NCBI GenBank assembly: GCA_963719135.1 | Contig: CAVRAZ010000001.1 | Span: 558,001-622,000 of the forward strand | From: CAVRAZ01 sp963719135 | GTDB taxonomy: Bacteria > Pseudomonadota > Gammaproteobacteria > DSM-19610 | Length of the DNA: 64,000 bases | Direction: 5' to 3' | In this document: positions 53,721 through 62,197 of the stretch, piece after piece | Numbering within the stretch: the first letter of the stretch is position 1 | Layout of the letters: each line of letters begins with the position of its first letter | Notes under the pieces: generated by a model | The model's database searches: none | What the model saw: only the letters and a program-made list of their open reading frames with translations | Told to the model about the DNA's origin: nothing | Made by a program: the position numbers and the translations under genes

Positions 53721-54238
53721 ACGTCATGCCGGCAAGAGCCGGAATCCATAACAGCTAGAATACTGTATCCCGGTGTTCACCGGGATTGCCCGAGTATTCC
53801 GTACAGCGGGTCGCGGTCCGTGCAACAGGATCTCATAGGCTTACCCGGCTCGCAGCCGGATTCAATTCGATGAGGTCGGGCCCAACGTCAGGCCCCGGAC
53901 ACCGCCGTTCACGCCGGCTGTCACAGGCGGGGATCGGGGCGGCACCGGGCAGGTTCGCACGCGCTGCCCGATCATCGGGGTGTAAGGCGACAAGTGAAGG
54001 CTCGCTTCATGACCTTCGTGTCCTTTGTGGTTAAGGAAGCTGATCTATTCGTAGGTCGTCATACCGGCGAAGGCCGGTATCCAGCATTTTCAACGACCTG
54101 GATGCCGGCCTTCGCCGGCATGACGAATAAATCAGATGGTTCCTTAACAGGGAGGCGCCGCCGCACCGATGCTCACTGCACGGAATAGATGAAGCGGCGG
54201 CGGCCCGTTCGGCGGCGCGCGCCCGTTTCAGACCGGCC
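53721..54238. other. Intergenic region with several repeats
   Basis: No gene is seen in 518 bases. It contains a palindrome half-unit (CGTCATGCCGGCAAGAGCCG at 53723), a CTTTGTGGTTAAG-type repeat (about 54008-54034) and a full palindrome at 54057-54125. The GC-rich part from 53840 to 53990 is not recognised. Confidence 0.5.
54057..54125. repeat. Extragenic palindrome (CGTCAT..CCGGCGAAGGCCGG type)
   Basis: Two 28-base arms (CGTCATACCGGCGAAGGCCG... and its near-inverse ending CCGGCATGACG) surround a 13-base loop, forming a strong hairpin in either strand. Confidence 0.8.
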
Positions 54239-54991
54239 TCAGTGCAGCGTCCCCGACGCATCCTGCGCGTCGCGGCCGATCGGCGGCACCTGGCGGTCGT
54301 CGCTGTCGGCGATCGATTGTTCATCCGCCGCCTCGACCTGATTCGCCGCCTCGACCTGATTCGCCGCCTCGACCTGATTCGCCGCCTCGTCCCGATCCGC
54401 CGCGACTTCCTCGGCCGGCAATGCCTCGCCCGGCATCAGCAGTTCCAGCTCGGCGCCGAAGCTGTCGATGTCGCGCAGTTCCATCAGGCTGGGCAGTTCG
54501 TCGAGGCTCTTGAGGTTGAAGTAATCGAGAAACTGCCGGGTGGTGCCGTACATCGCCGGGCGGCCGGGTACGTCACGGTGGCCGACGATGCGCACCCATT
54601 CGCGATCCTGCAGCGTTTTCATGATCGAGCTGCTGATGCCGACGCCGCGGATGTCCTCGATCTCGGCGCGCGTGATCGGCTGCCGGTAGGCGACCAAGGC
54701 CAGCGTTTCCAGCAGCGCGCGCGAATAGCGCACGGGTTTTTCCTCGATCATGCGCGACACCCAGGGCTCCATGCGCTGGCGCACCTGGATGCGGTAGCCG
54801 CTGGCGACGCGCACCAGCTCGATGCCGCGACCCTCGTAGTCCTTCTGCAAGTCCTCGATCACGGCGCGCAGCTTCTCGCGACCCGGCGCTAGGTCCTCGG
54901 TGAACACGGCCAGCAGGTTGTCCAGCGTCATGGGCTTGCCCGCCGCCAGCAACACCGCCTCGACGATATGCTTGATGTTCTGTTCGCTCAT
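54239..54991 (-). CDS. scpB: Segregation and condensation protein B
   Basis: The 250-residue protein has the two winged-helix domains of ScpB: HIVEAVLLAAGKPMTLDNLL at the start and YRQPITRAEIEDIRGVGISS later, with TTRQFLDYFNLKSLDELP. It joins ScpA and SMC (or MksB-like) in the condensin complex that organises the chromosome. Its acidic C-terminal tail includes a 6-residue repeat NQVEAA three times, encoded by an 18-base tandem repeat. It starts 12 bases after the scpA stop, so they are co-transcribed. Confidence 0.93.
   Translation of the reverse strand: MSEQNIKHIVEAVLLAAGKPMTLDNLLAVFTEDLAPGREKLRAVIEDLQKDYEGRGIELVRVASGYRIQVRQRMEPWVSRMIEEKPVRYSRALLETLALVAYRQPITRAEIEDIRGVGISSSIMKTLQDREWVRIVGHRDVPGRPAMYGTTRQFLDYFNLKSLDELPSLMELRDIDSFGAELELLMPGEALPAEEVAADRDEAANQVEAANQVEAANQVEAADEQSIADSDDRQVPPIGRDAQDASGTLH
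54327..54380. repeat. 18-base in-frame tandem repeat within scpB
   Basis: Three perfect copies of GCCGCCTCGACCTGATTC followed by a partial fourth encode the NQVEAA repeats in the ScpB tail. Copy number could vary by slippage. Confidence 0.9.
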
Positions 54992-55003
54992 TTCCGGATC
55001 ACT

Positions 55004-55870
55004 TCAGTTGGTTCCGGTCGCCCGCTCGTCGGCGGCGACCGCGGGTTCCGCGACGCGCGTCGCGGCCTTGATATAGATGGGCGCAAAAGGCTCGGACTGC
55101 ACCAGCTCGATGAGCGATTCCTTGATCAGCTCCAGCACCGCCAGCAGCGTCACCACGACGCCCATGCGCCCTTCCTCGACGCTGAACATGCGGGTGAATT
55201 CGGTGAACTCGTGGGCGCGGACCGACGACAGCACGATCGACATGCGTTCGCGCACCGACAGCGGTTCCATCTGCACGTGGTGGTGCGTGAACAGGGACGC
55301 GCGGGTGAGCACCTCCTTGGCCGCCAGCAGCAGCTCCTGCAGGGCGATCTGCGGCGGTTTCTGGATGACCTGTTTTTCCGGGGCCTCGATCTCCACCGGA
55401 AACAGGTCGCGGCCGACACGGGGCAGTTCGTCCATGTCCGCGGCGGCTTTCTTGAAGCGCTCGTATTCCTGCAGGCGCCGGATCAGCTCGGCGCGCGGAT
55501 CGTCCTCCTCGGACTCCTCCACCGGGCGCGGCAGCAGCATGCGCGACTTGATCTCGGCCAGCATCGCGGCCATCACCAGATACTCCGCCGCGAGTTCCAG
55601 GCGCAGATCCTTCATCAGCTCGATGTAGTCCATGTACTGGCGGGTGATTTCGGCGATCGGGATATCGAGGATATCCAGGTTCTGGCGCTTGATGAGATAC
55701 AACAGCAGATCGAGCGGCCCCTCGAAGGCTTCGAGGAACACCTCCAGCGCGTCGGGCGGAATGTAGAGGTCGTGCGGGAGCGTGGTGACCGCCTCCCCGC
55801 GCACGTAGGCGAAGGGCATTTCGGCCTGCACAGGTTGCCGCAGGTCGGCTTCGCTGGCTTGATCGGTCAT
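55004..55870 (-). CDS. scpA: Segregation and condensation protein A
   Basis: The 288-residue kleisin has the N-terminal EAFEGPLDLLLYLIKRQNLD and DIPIAEITRQYMDYIELMKD, AAEYLVMAAMLAEIKSRMLL, and a C-terminal winged helix (RMGVVVTLLAVLELIKESLI). It bridges the SMC heads in the chromosome condensin. The ATG at 55870 was chosen; the longer open frame to 56179 runs through repetitive intergenic DNA. The upstream gap holds a long inverted repeat. Confidence 0.93.
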   Translation of the reverse strand: MTDQASEADLRQPVQAEMPFAYVRGEAVTTLPHDLYIPPDALEVFLEAFEGPLDLLLYLIKRQNLDILDIPIAEITRQYMDYIELMKDLRLELAAEYLVMAAMLAEIKSRMLLPRPVEESEEDDPRAELIRRLQEYERFKKAAADMDELPRVGRDLFPVEIEAPEKQVIQKPPQIALQELLLAAKEVLTRASLFTHHHVQMEPLSVRERMSIVLSSVRAHEFTEFTRMFSVEEGRMGVVVTLLAVLELIKESLIELVQSEPFAPIYIKAATRVAEPAVAADERATGTN

Positions 55871-55970
55871 TCGGTGGACTCTGGTGGCACCGGTGCATTG
55901 TAAGACACCACCGGGGGATTGGGAACCTTGTTGGGGTTGCGGGCCAAATCCCGGATCAACCGCGAAGGGC

Positions 55971-56239
55971 GAAGGACACCCCCCTCTCTTAATCACAAAG
56001 GACACAAAGGTCACGAAGATTTTTCTTGTTAGCCATCTCACGGCCGGGTTGAGGTCGACGAGGTGGAGTCCACCATCGGATCTCCGACACCGCCAGCGAC
56101 ACCTGGCGTAACAGGCCGGGAACCGGATTCCACAGCGGCGACTTGCGCAGGCTGCCCAACGATCAGTTCCAAAGGACACAACAATGGCTTTCTTCGTGAC
56201 CTTTGTGTCCTTTGTGGTTAAGAGGGGGGGTGTCCTTTC
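55971..56239. repeat. Long inverted repeat, about 49-base arms
   Basis: Left arm 55971-56019 and right arm 56191-56239 are near-perfect inverses; both contain CACAAAGGACACAAAGGTCA (left orientation). They enclose 171 bases with no gene. Further partial copies of the motif follow at 56240-56285. The rest of the 432-base gap between scpA and trpS holds nothing else recognised. Confidence 0.85.
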
Positions 56240-56302
56240 TGGTTAAGAGAGGGGTGTCCTTCGCGTCCTTTGCGTCGTTTGCGCTTAGGACAGAGGCGCG
56301 CC

Positions 56303-57511
56303 TCAATACTTCAACCCGATCGCCGCGCGCACTTCCTCCAGGGTTTCGTCGGCGACTTCGGCCGCTGCTTCGGCGCCTTCGCGCAGGATGGTGCGGACGA
56401 TCTGCGGGTCTTCCTCAAATTCGCGCGCGCGTTTCTGGATCGGCGCCAGTTCGTTGAGCACGGCGTCGATGATCGGCTGCTTGCATTCCAGGCAGCCGAT
56501 GCCTGCCGTGGTGCAGCCTTCCCTGACCCAGGCGCGGCGGTTCCCGTCGGAATAGACGGCGTGCAACTGGAACACGGGACATTTGTCCGGATCGCCGGGG
56601 TCGGTGCGCCGCACCCGCGCGGGGTCGGTCGGCATGGTCTTGAGCTTCTGCTCGATGTCGGCGGGGTCGTCGCGCAGCGCGATGGTGTTGTTGTAGGACT
56701 TCGACATCTTTTGCCCGTCCAGCCCCGGCATTTTCGAGGCCGGCGTCAGCAGCGCTTCCGGCTCCGGCAGGATGATGCGGCCGCCGCCTTCGAGATAGCC
56801 GTAAAGGCGCTCGCGATCGCCCAGCGCCAAGTTGGCCTGGCCGTCGAGCAGCACGCGCGCCACGTCGAGCGCTTCCTGGTCGCCCTGCTCCTGGAAGCGC
56901 CTGCGCAGCTCGCGGTACAGCTTGGCGTTCTTCTTGCCCATTTTCTTCAGCGCGGCCTCGACGTTCTGCTCGAAGCCGGGCTCGCGCCCGTACAGATGAT
57001 TGAAGCGCCGCGCGATCTCGCGCGTCAGTTCGACGTGGGCCACCTGGTCCTCGCCGACCGGCACCTTGCCCGCCTTGTAGATCAGGATGTCCGCCGATTG
57101 CAGCAGCGGGTAACCGAGAAAACCGTAGGTCGCCAGATCGCGTTCGCGCAGTCTTTCCTGCTGGTCCTTGTAGCTCGGCACGCGTTCCAGCCAGCCCAGC
57201 GGCGTGATCATCGACAGCAGCAGGTGCAGTTCGGCGTGCGCCGGCACGTCGGACTGGACGAAGACCTTGGCGCTGGCCGGATTCACGCCGGCGGCGAGCC
57301 AGTCGACCACCATGTTGGTGATGCTGGCGCTGATGATCTGCGGGTTTTCGTAATGCGTCGTCAGCGCGTGCCAGTCGGCGACGAAGAAATAGCAGTCGAA
57401 TTCTTCCTGCAGGCGCACCCAGTTTTTCAGGACGCCGTGATAATGCCCCAGGTGGAGCCGCCCGGTCGGGCGCATGCCCGAGAGCACGCGGTTTTTCGAT
57501 GCGCTGGCCAA
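56303..57511 (-). CDS. trpS: Tryptophanyl-tRNA synthetase
   Basis: The 402-residue class I synthetase charges tRNA-Trp. It has the HIGH-type motif GMRPTGRLHLGHYHGVL (13-29), the DWHALTTHYENP segment and KMSKS in DGQKMSKSYNNTIAL. Between these it carries an insert typical of the longer bacterial TrpRS (about 400) found in many proteobacteria rather than the 334-residue E. coli type. It is followed upstream on the minus strand by the M50 protease gene, five bases away. Confidence 0.94.
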   Translation of the reverse strand: MASASKNRVLSGMRPTGRLHLGHYHGVLKNWVRLQEEFDCYFFVADWHALTTHYENPQIISASITNMVVDWLAAGVNPASAKVFVQSDVPAHAELHLLLSMITPLGWLERVPSYKDQQERLRERDLATYGFLGYPLLQSADILIYKAGKVPVGEDQVAHVELTREIARRFNHLYGREPGFEQNVEAALKKMGKKNAKLYRELRRRFQEQGDQEALDVARVLLDGQANLALGDRERLYGYLEGGGRIILPEPEALLTPASKMPGLDGQKMSKSYNNTIALRDDPADIEQKLKTMPTDPARVRRTDPGDPDKCPVFQLHAVYSDGNRRAWVREGCTTAGIGCLECKQPIIDAVLNELAPIQKRAREFEEDPQIVRTILREGAEAAAEVADETLEEVRAAIGLKY

Positions 57512-57516
57512 GACCG

Positions 57517-58215
57517 CTAACCTCCCAACAGCGACTGGAGAATGTGTTCAAAATCCTGTACGCCGATGCCGGCAAACAGCGACAGGAACGTCAACAGGTA
57601 GCTCAGCACCGGCCAGAGTATGCGACCCAGCGTATGGGTGAACAACAACGCCAGCAGTATCCACAGACCGTAGGGTTCGATGCGGCTGTACACCAGCGAG
57701 GCCTTCAACGGCAGCAGCCCGGTGACCACGCGGCCGCCGTCGAGCGGCGGCAGCGGCAGCAGGTTGAGGACGAACAGACTGCTGTTGATGAAGATGCCGG
57801 CGACGCCCATGTAGAGCATGGCCCAGGCGAACGGGTTGCCGGTGCCGAGCGTGACCGCCAGCCGGATCAACAACGCCCAGCCGATGGCCATGATCAGGTT
57901 CGCGCCCGGCCCGGCGGCCGCGACCCACGCCATGTCGCTCTTCGGGTGCTTCAGATTGCGCGTGTTGACCGGCACCGGCTTGGCCCAGCCGAACAGGTAG
58001 CTGCCGGGCAGCAGCAGCATCACCAGCGGCACAATCACCGTGCCGACCGGGTCGATATGCTTCAGGGGGTTCAGCGTCAGGCGCCCGAGCATTTGCGCGG
58101 TGGTGTCGCCGAAGCGTCTCGCCGCCAGTCCGTGCGCGGCTTCGTGCACGGTGATCGCCAGCAGCACCGGCAGCAGCCAGGCGACGACTTTCTGAATCAG
58201 GCTGATTTCGATCAT
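57517..58215 (-). CDS. Site-2 protease family (M50) membrane metalloprotease
   Basis: The 232-residue protein has the zinc motif HEAAH (in ITVHEAAHGLAARRFGD, about 22-40) and the second site NLLPLPPLDGGRV (about 150-165) with the third zinc ligand Asp. Five to six hydrophobic helices surround them. It lacks the PDZ domain of RseP and belongs to the small YwhC-like group often placed next to trpS and scpA. Its substrate is unknown. Confidence 0.9.
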   Translation of the reverse strand: MIEISLIQKVVAWLLPVLLAITVHEAAHGLAARRFGDTTAQMLGRLTLNPLKHIDPVGTVIVPLVMLLLPGSYLFGWAKPVPVNTRNLKHPKSDMAWVAAAGPGANLIMAIGWALLIRLAVTLGTGNPFAWAMLYMGVAGIFINSSLFVLNLLPLPPLDGGRVVTGLLPLKASLVYSRIEPYGLWILLALLFTHTLGRILWPVLSYLLTFLSLFAGIGVQDFEHILQSLLGG

Positions 58216-58684
58216 CGGAGAAACACGCCAAGGCGCCGGACCGTGCGTCGGTCGCTCGCTGTTCCGCGCCGGGTTGAAGGCACCGCCACTTTGCTCATCC
58301 TGTCAGTTGACTGTCTTTGGAGTCGGCTAGGTTACTGGAAACGGGATCAAATTGCATATTACGGGCGTGCGCACCGCAGGGGCGCGCATTTGCCGATGGT
58401 GGGTCCGCAATCAACCGCAAAGGACACGACGGGAACCATCGCAGGAAAGACACATTCTCATTCGCGACCCTGCGTCGCAGGCGCCGGCCGGCGTCGGCTG
58501 CACCCGGACCGAATGGATTCCGGCCTTCGCCGGAATGACGGGTTTCGCCGGAATGACGGGTTTCGCTGGAATGTCGGGTTTTGTCGACGACATGCGAAGC
58601 GTCCACCGGACAGGAAATACCTTTGCGTGCTTCGTGACCTTTGTGGTTAAAGCCGCCTGCAAAACGCAACCAGCAGGCGCAAGC
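58216..58684. other. Intergenic region with palindromic and tandem repeats
   Basis: No gene is seen in 469 bases. A palindrome half (GGATTCCGGCCTTCGCCGG at about 58515) runs into two further 18-base units GGGTTTCGCCGGAATGAC-like (58540-58575). A CTTCGTGACCTTTGTGG repeat lies at about 58629, and a weaker AAAGGACACGACGGG copy near 58420. Short open frames here are made of repeats. Confidence 0.6.
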
Positions 58685-59305
58685 TCAACCCAACCCATCG
58701 ACCGCGCCCTTGCCCTGACGCACGAGGACTGGCGGCGACTCGACCAGGTCGATCACGGTGGTCGGCTCTATGCCGCAGATGCCGCCGTCGATCACCAGAT
58801 CGACCTGGTGCTCGAGTTTTTCGCGGATTTCGTAGGGATCGGTTTCCGCCAGCTCCGCGCCCGGCAGGATCAGCGTGGTCGTCATCAGCGGTTCGCCGTG
58901 CGCTTCGAGCAGCGCCGAGACGATCGGCGAATCGGGTACGCGGATGCCGATGGTCTTGCGTTTCGGATGCTGCAGGCGGCGCGGCACGGTGGCGGTGGCG
59001 CGCAGCACGAACGTATAGGGCCCCGGCGTGTACGCCCTGAGCAGCCGGTAGTCGCTGTTGTCCACCCGTGCGTAACTGGCGATCTCCGACAGATCACGGC
59101 ATACCAGCGTGAAGTTGTGCTGCTTGTCGAAATCGCGGATGCGGTGAATGCGCTCGATCGCGGCCTTGTCGTCGAGGTGACAGGTTAGCGCGTAACAGGA
59201 GTCGGTCGGCATGACGATGACGCCGCCGTCGCGAACGATCTCCACCGCCTGACGCACCAGACGCACCTGCGGGTTTTCCGGGTGAATCTGGAAATACTGA
59301 CTCAT
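58685..59305 (-). CDS. YciO/Sua5/YrdC-family protein
   Basis: The 206-residue protein has the YrdC fold: VIVMPTDSCYALTCHLDDKA, KQHNFTLVCRDLSEIASYA, YTPGPYTFVLRATATVPRRL, TIGIRVPDSPIVSALLEAHG and EPLMTTTLILPGAEL. It resembles YciO rather than the TsaC that makes threonylcarbamoyl-AMP for tRNA t6A, so threonylcarbamoyladenylate synthesis is possible but not certain. It starts two bases after the PHP gene ends, in the conserved TrpH-YciO pair. Confidence 0.88.
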   Translation of the reverse strand: MSQYFQIHPENPQVRLVRQAVEIVRDGGVIVMPTDSCYALTCHLDDKAAIERIHRIRDFDKQHNFTLVCRDLSEIASYARVDNSDYRLLRAYTPGPYTFVLRATATVPRRLQHPKRKTIGIRVPDSPIVSALLEAHGEPLMTTTLILPGAELAETDPYEIREKLEHQVDLVIDGGICGIEPTTVIDLVESPPVLVRQGKGAVDGLG

Positions 59306-59307
59306 GC

Positions 59308-60165
59308 CTAAGCCGTCCAGCGCGGCGCGGCGCCCGCGCCCCACACCGGCGTACAGCCGGCCGGCATCGGCCGCAAGCGGCCGAGTTCGATCCAGGGATT
59401 CCCGGGCCCGTGATAGTCGGAGCCCTGCGACGCCAGCAGACCGTGCTCGCGCGCGACCGCCGCCATGTGCAGCGTATCGTCGCGGCTGTGGCTGCCGGAG
59501 ACGACTTCGATGGCCTCGCCGCCGGCGTCCTTGAACTGGCCGATCAACTGCGCCAGCTTCGAGCGGGTGAGCCGGTAGCGTGCGGGATGGGCGATGACCG
59601 CCACACCGCCGGCGCCGCGGATCCAGTCCACCGCCGACTCGAGTTCGGCCCACTGACCGGGCACGTGGCCGGGCTTGCCCGGCTTTAAGTAGTGCCTGAA
59701 CACGTCGCCGACGGAAGCGGCCATGCCGCGCTCGACCAGGTGGCGCGCGAAGTGCGTCCGGCTCAGAATCCGTCCGCTGCGCAGCCGCTCGGCCCCTTCG
59801 AGCGCGCCGGGGATGCCGGACCGTTCCAGGCGGCGGCCGATCTCGCCGGCGCGCCAGTCGCGAAAATCCCGGAGGCCGGCCAGGCCTGCGCACAGCCGGG
59901 CATCGCCGGCGTCCACACCCAGGCCGAGGATATGCACCGTCAGCGCCCGCCAGGTGACCGAGATTTCCACGCCGGGAACGAGGAAAAGATCCAGTCCACC
60001 GGCCGCCGCGGCGGCCTCGTCCAGTCCGTCGAGCGCATCGTGATCGGTCAGCGCCAGCGTGCGCACGCCGGCCCCCGCGGCGCGGCGCACCAGGTCGGCG
60101 GGCGCCAGTGTGCCGTCCGAGGCCGTCGAATGGCAGTGAAGGTCGATCGGGCTGGTCGTATGCAT
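59308..60165 (-). CDS. PHP-domain phosphatase (TrpH/YciV-like)
   Basis: The 285-residue protein has PHP motifs: DLHCHSTASDGTLAPADLVR (7-26), ALTDHDALDGLDEAAAAA, LVPGVEISVTWRALTVHILG, AVIAHPARYRLTRSKL and GSDYHGPGNPWIELG. E. coli YciV (RnaAM) hydrolyses 3',5'-nucleoside bisphosphates and trims 5' ends of rRNA; that activity is expected here. The ATG at 60165 opens the first metal motif; upstream codons are not family-like. The gene is divergent from the plus-strand cluster. Confidence 0.9.
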   Translation of the reverse strand: MHTTSPIDLHCHSTASDGTLAPADLVRRAAGAGVRTLALTDHDALDGLDEAAAAAGGLDLFLVPGVEISVTWRALTVHILGLGVDAGDARLCAGLAGLRDFRDWRAGEIGRRLERSGIPGALEGAERLRSGRILSRTHFARHLVERGMAASVGDVFRHYLKPGKPGHVPGQWAELESAVDWIRGAGGVAVIAHPARYRLTRSKLAQLIGQFKDAGGEAIEVVSGSHSRDDTLHMAAVAREHGLLASQGSDYHGPGNPWIELGRLRPMPAGCTPVWGAGAAPRWTA

Positions 60166-60282
60166 CCGGTTTATTCTACTGCACCGCCCCGCCCCACGCC
60201 CGCCGCATGCATGGGGCAGCGTCAATCGGTTACACTTAGCCGGCTATGTCCAACCCTCCCTGCTCGAACGTCGGACCCGATC

Positions 60283-61014
60283 ATGGCGGGCGACGACCTC
60301 ACCGACCTGCTCCTGGACCTGCCGGTCCGGCTGGCCGACGCCTATGCCGGGGCCGGCATCCATGCCGATGCCGCCGACGACGCCCCGCCGCACCTGGCCG
60401 AGGCCTTCCGCCGGCTCGCCGCGACCCTGGCGCGTCTGGATCAGCCGGAAGCCGCCGTTGCCGGCGAGTCGCCCGCGGAGACGGCGACCGAACTGGGCGA
60501 ATACGGCCTCACGCTCTGCCAGTCGGCGGTTAGCTGGGCAAGGCAACTGGCGGTGGATTCGCTGGTCGAATCCTTTCACACACTGGTCGTCGAACTGGGG
60601 CTGTGGGTCGCCGACCGCGGCGGCTGGCTGCTGACGGTGGAGCCGGTGGTCGACGCGCTGGCCGGGCTGGCCAATCGCACGCACGACAGCGCGCGGCTGG
60701 AAGCCCTGTTCCGGCGCGCGGGCCGGGTGCGCGCGGCGGTGGTACCGGCGATCCGGCGGGATCTGGAGAAAGCCAATCCCGGCCGGCCCTGGCGCCTGCT
60801 GAACCTGAACCGCGCGATCATCGCGACGCGCACGCGCCGCCCGGAATTGATGGAAACGGCCTTCCGCGACCTGGTGGCCGATTTCCCCGAGGACGCGCCG
60901 GCCTTTTTTGCTCAGGGCATGGAACAGATGGACCTGTTAAACTACCCGGCTGCGGTCCGGGATGTGATGGAAAAATACTATCTGGCCTGGAGCACGAAAC
61001 GCGCTCTGCACTGA
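60283..61014 (+). CDS. Conserved protein of unknown function (upstream of yciB)
   Basis: The 243-residue protein is mostly helical, with acidic DLTDLLLDLPVRLADAYAGA at the start, a hydrophobic-amphipathic middle (SLVESFHTLVVELGLWVADR), a basic helix RRAGRVRAAVVPAIRRDLEK and a TPR-like end (LMETAFRDLVADFPEDAPAF). It shows no signal peptide. I cannot place it in a named family; its position at the head of the yciB-yciI-bolA-ppi cluster suggests a housekeeping gene. The ATG at 60283 was chosen because upstream codons overlap the PHP gene. Confidence 0.7.
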   Translation: MAGDDLTDLLLDLPVRLADAYAGAGIHADAADDAPPHLAEAFRRLAATLARLDQPEAAVAGESPAETATELGEYGLTLCQSAVSWARQLAVDSLVESFHTLVVELGLWVADRGGWLLTVEPVVDALAGLANRTHDSARLEALFRRAGRVRAAVVPAIRRDLEKANPGRPWRLLNLNRAIIATRTRRPELMETAFRDLVADFPEDAPAFFAQGMEQMDLLNYPAAVRDVMEKYYLAWSTKRALH

Positions 61015-61035
61015 GCGCCGCATACGGTTGGTAAT

Positions 61036-61587
61036 ATGAAATTTCTCTTTGACTTCTTTCCGGTTCTGCTGTTTTTCATCGCCTACAAGCTGTACAACAT
61101 CTACGTCGCGACCGGCGTGGCCATGGCCGCGGCGCTGGTGCAGAGCCTGTCCTACCGCATCAAGCACGGCCGCTTCGAGCGCATGCACCTGGTCACGCTC
61201 GGACTCCTGCTCCTGTTCGGCGGTCTGACGCTGGCCCTGCACGATCCGGTCTTCATCAAGTGGAAGCCGACCGTGATCAACTGGCTGTTCGGCGTCGTGT
61301 TCGCGGGCAGCGCCTGGTTCGGCAAGAAGCCGCTGGTGCAGCGCATGATGGACCACGCGGTGTCGATCGACAATCCGACGGTCTGGTCGCGTCTCAATTG
61401 GGCGTGGGTGGCCTTCTTTGCGCTGATGGGTGCGCTGAATCTCTACGTCGCGTTCCACTTCGACGAAGCGACCTGGGTGAATTTCAAGCTGTTCGGCCTG
61501 CTCGGTCTGACGTTCGTGTTCATCTTCGCCCAGGCCATGTACCTGAGCCGGCACATGCCGGCCGAGGACACCGAGGAGAGCAAATAA
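61036..61587 (+). CDS. yciB: Inner membrane septation protein YciB
   Basis: The 183-residue protein has five to six membrane helices and the family start MKFLFDFFPVLLFFIAYKLY, HDPVFIKWKPTVINWLFGVV, and NLYVAFHFDEATWVNFKLFG. YciB (intracellular septation protein A) interacts with divisome and elongasome proteins in E. coli. The length is standard (about 180). It lies 21 bases after the upstream unknown gene and one base before yciI. Confidence 0.93.
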   Translation: MKFLFDFFPVLLFFIAYKLYNIYVATGVAMAAALVQSLSYRIKHGRFERMHLVTLGLLLLFGGLTLALHDPVFIKWKPTVINWLFGVVFAGSAWFGKKPLVQRMMDHAVSIDNPTVWSRLNWAWVAFFALMGALNLYVAFHFDEATWVNFKLFGLLGLTFVFIFAQAMYLSRHMPAEDTEESK

Positions 61588-61588
61588 G

Positions 61589-61888
61589 GTGTGGTATGTC
61601 ATCATCGGCGAGGATGCGCCGGGTACGCTCGACCAACGCCTGGAAGTGCGGCCGGCGCACCTGGCACGGCTGGAACTGCTCAAGGATGACGGCCGCCTGC
61701 TGCTGGCCGGTCCGCTGCCCGCCGTCGACAGCGAGGACCCCGGCGACGCCGGCTTCACCGGCAGCCTGATCGTGGCGGAATTCGCCGACCTGGGCACCGC
61801 GGAAGCCTGGGCCCGGCAGGACCCCTACATGGGCGCCGGCGTGTACCGCCGGGTGACGGTCAAACCCTTCAGGAAGGTATTGCCATGA
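61589..61888 (+). CDS. yciI: YciI family protein
   Basis: The 99-residue protein has the ferredoxin-like YciI fold with MWYVIIGEDAPGTLDQRLEV, RPAHLARLELLKDDGRLLLA and the active-site-like His/Asp, and EAWARQDPYMGAGVYRRVTV. Some family members are weak dehydrochlorinases, but the E. coli protein has no known role. The GTG at 61589 is the only start that gives the family N-terminus. It overlaps bolA by four bases. Confidence 0.9.
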   Translation: MWYVIIGEDAPGTLDQRLEVRPAHLARLELLKDDGRLLLAGPLPAVDSEDPGDAGFTGSLIVAEFADLGTAEAWARQDPYMGAGVYRRVTVKPFRKVLP

Positions 61889-62175
61889 TCCCGAACACCG
61901 ACCGGGTGACCCTCATCCGCGAGCGTTTGAACGCGGCGTTTGCGCCCGTTTCCCTTGACATCATCGACGAAAGCGCGAAACATGCCGGGCACGCCGGGGC
62001 GCGCGGCGGCGGGGGTCATTTTGTCGTGACCATCGTGTCCGCTGCCTTCCGCGAAAAAAATCCGATTCAGCGCCACCGGCTGGTCTACGACGCCCTCGGC
62101 GACGCCATGCGCTCCGAGATTCACGCGCTCAGCATCAAGGCCAGCACACCTGAAGAAACAGGCTCGAATTCGTAA
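61885..62175 (+). CDS. BolA-family protein
   Basis: The 96-residue protein has the BolA fold: IRERLNAAFAPVSLDIIDES, a His-containing GGGHFVVTIVSAAFREKNPI and HRLVYDALGDAMRSEIHALS. BolA-type proteins pair with monothiol glutaredoxins to handle [2Fe-2S] clusters and can bind DNA. Its ATG overlaps the yciI stop (ATGA). Confidence 0.92.
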   Translation: MIPNTDRVTLIRERLNAAFAPVSLDIIDESAKHAGHAGARGGGGHFVVTIVSAAFREKNPIQRHRLVYDALGDAMRSEIHALSIKASTPEETGSNS

Positions 62176-62197
62176 CAGCACAAAAGGAACCACTGAA

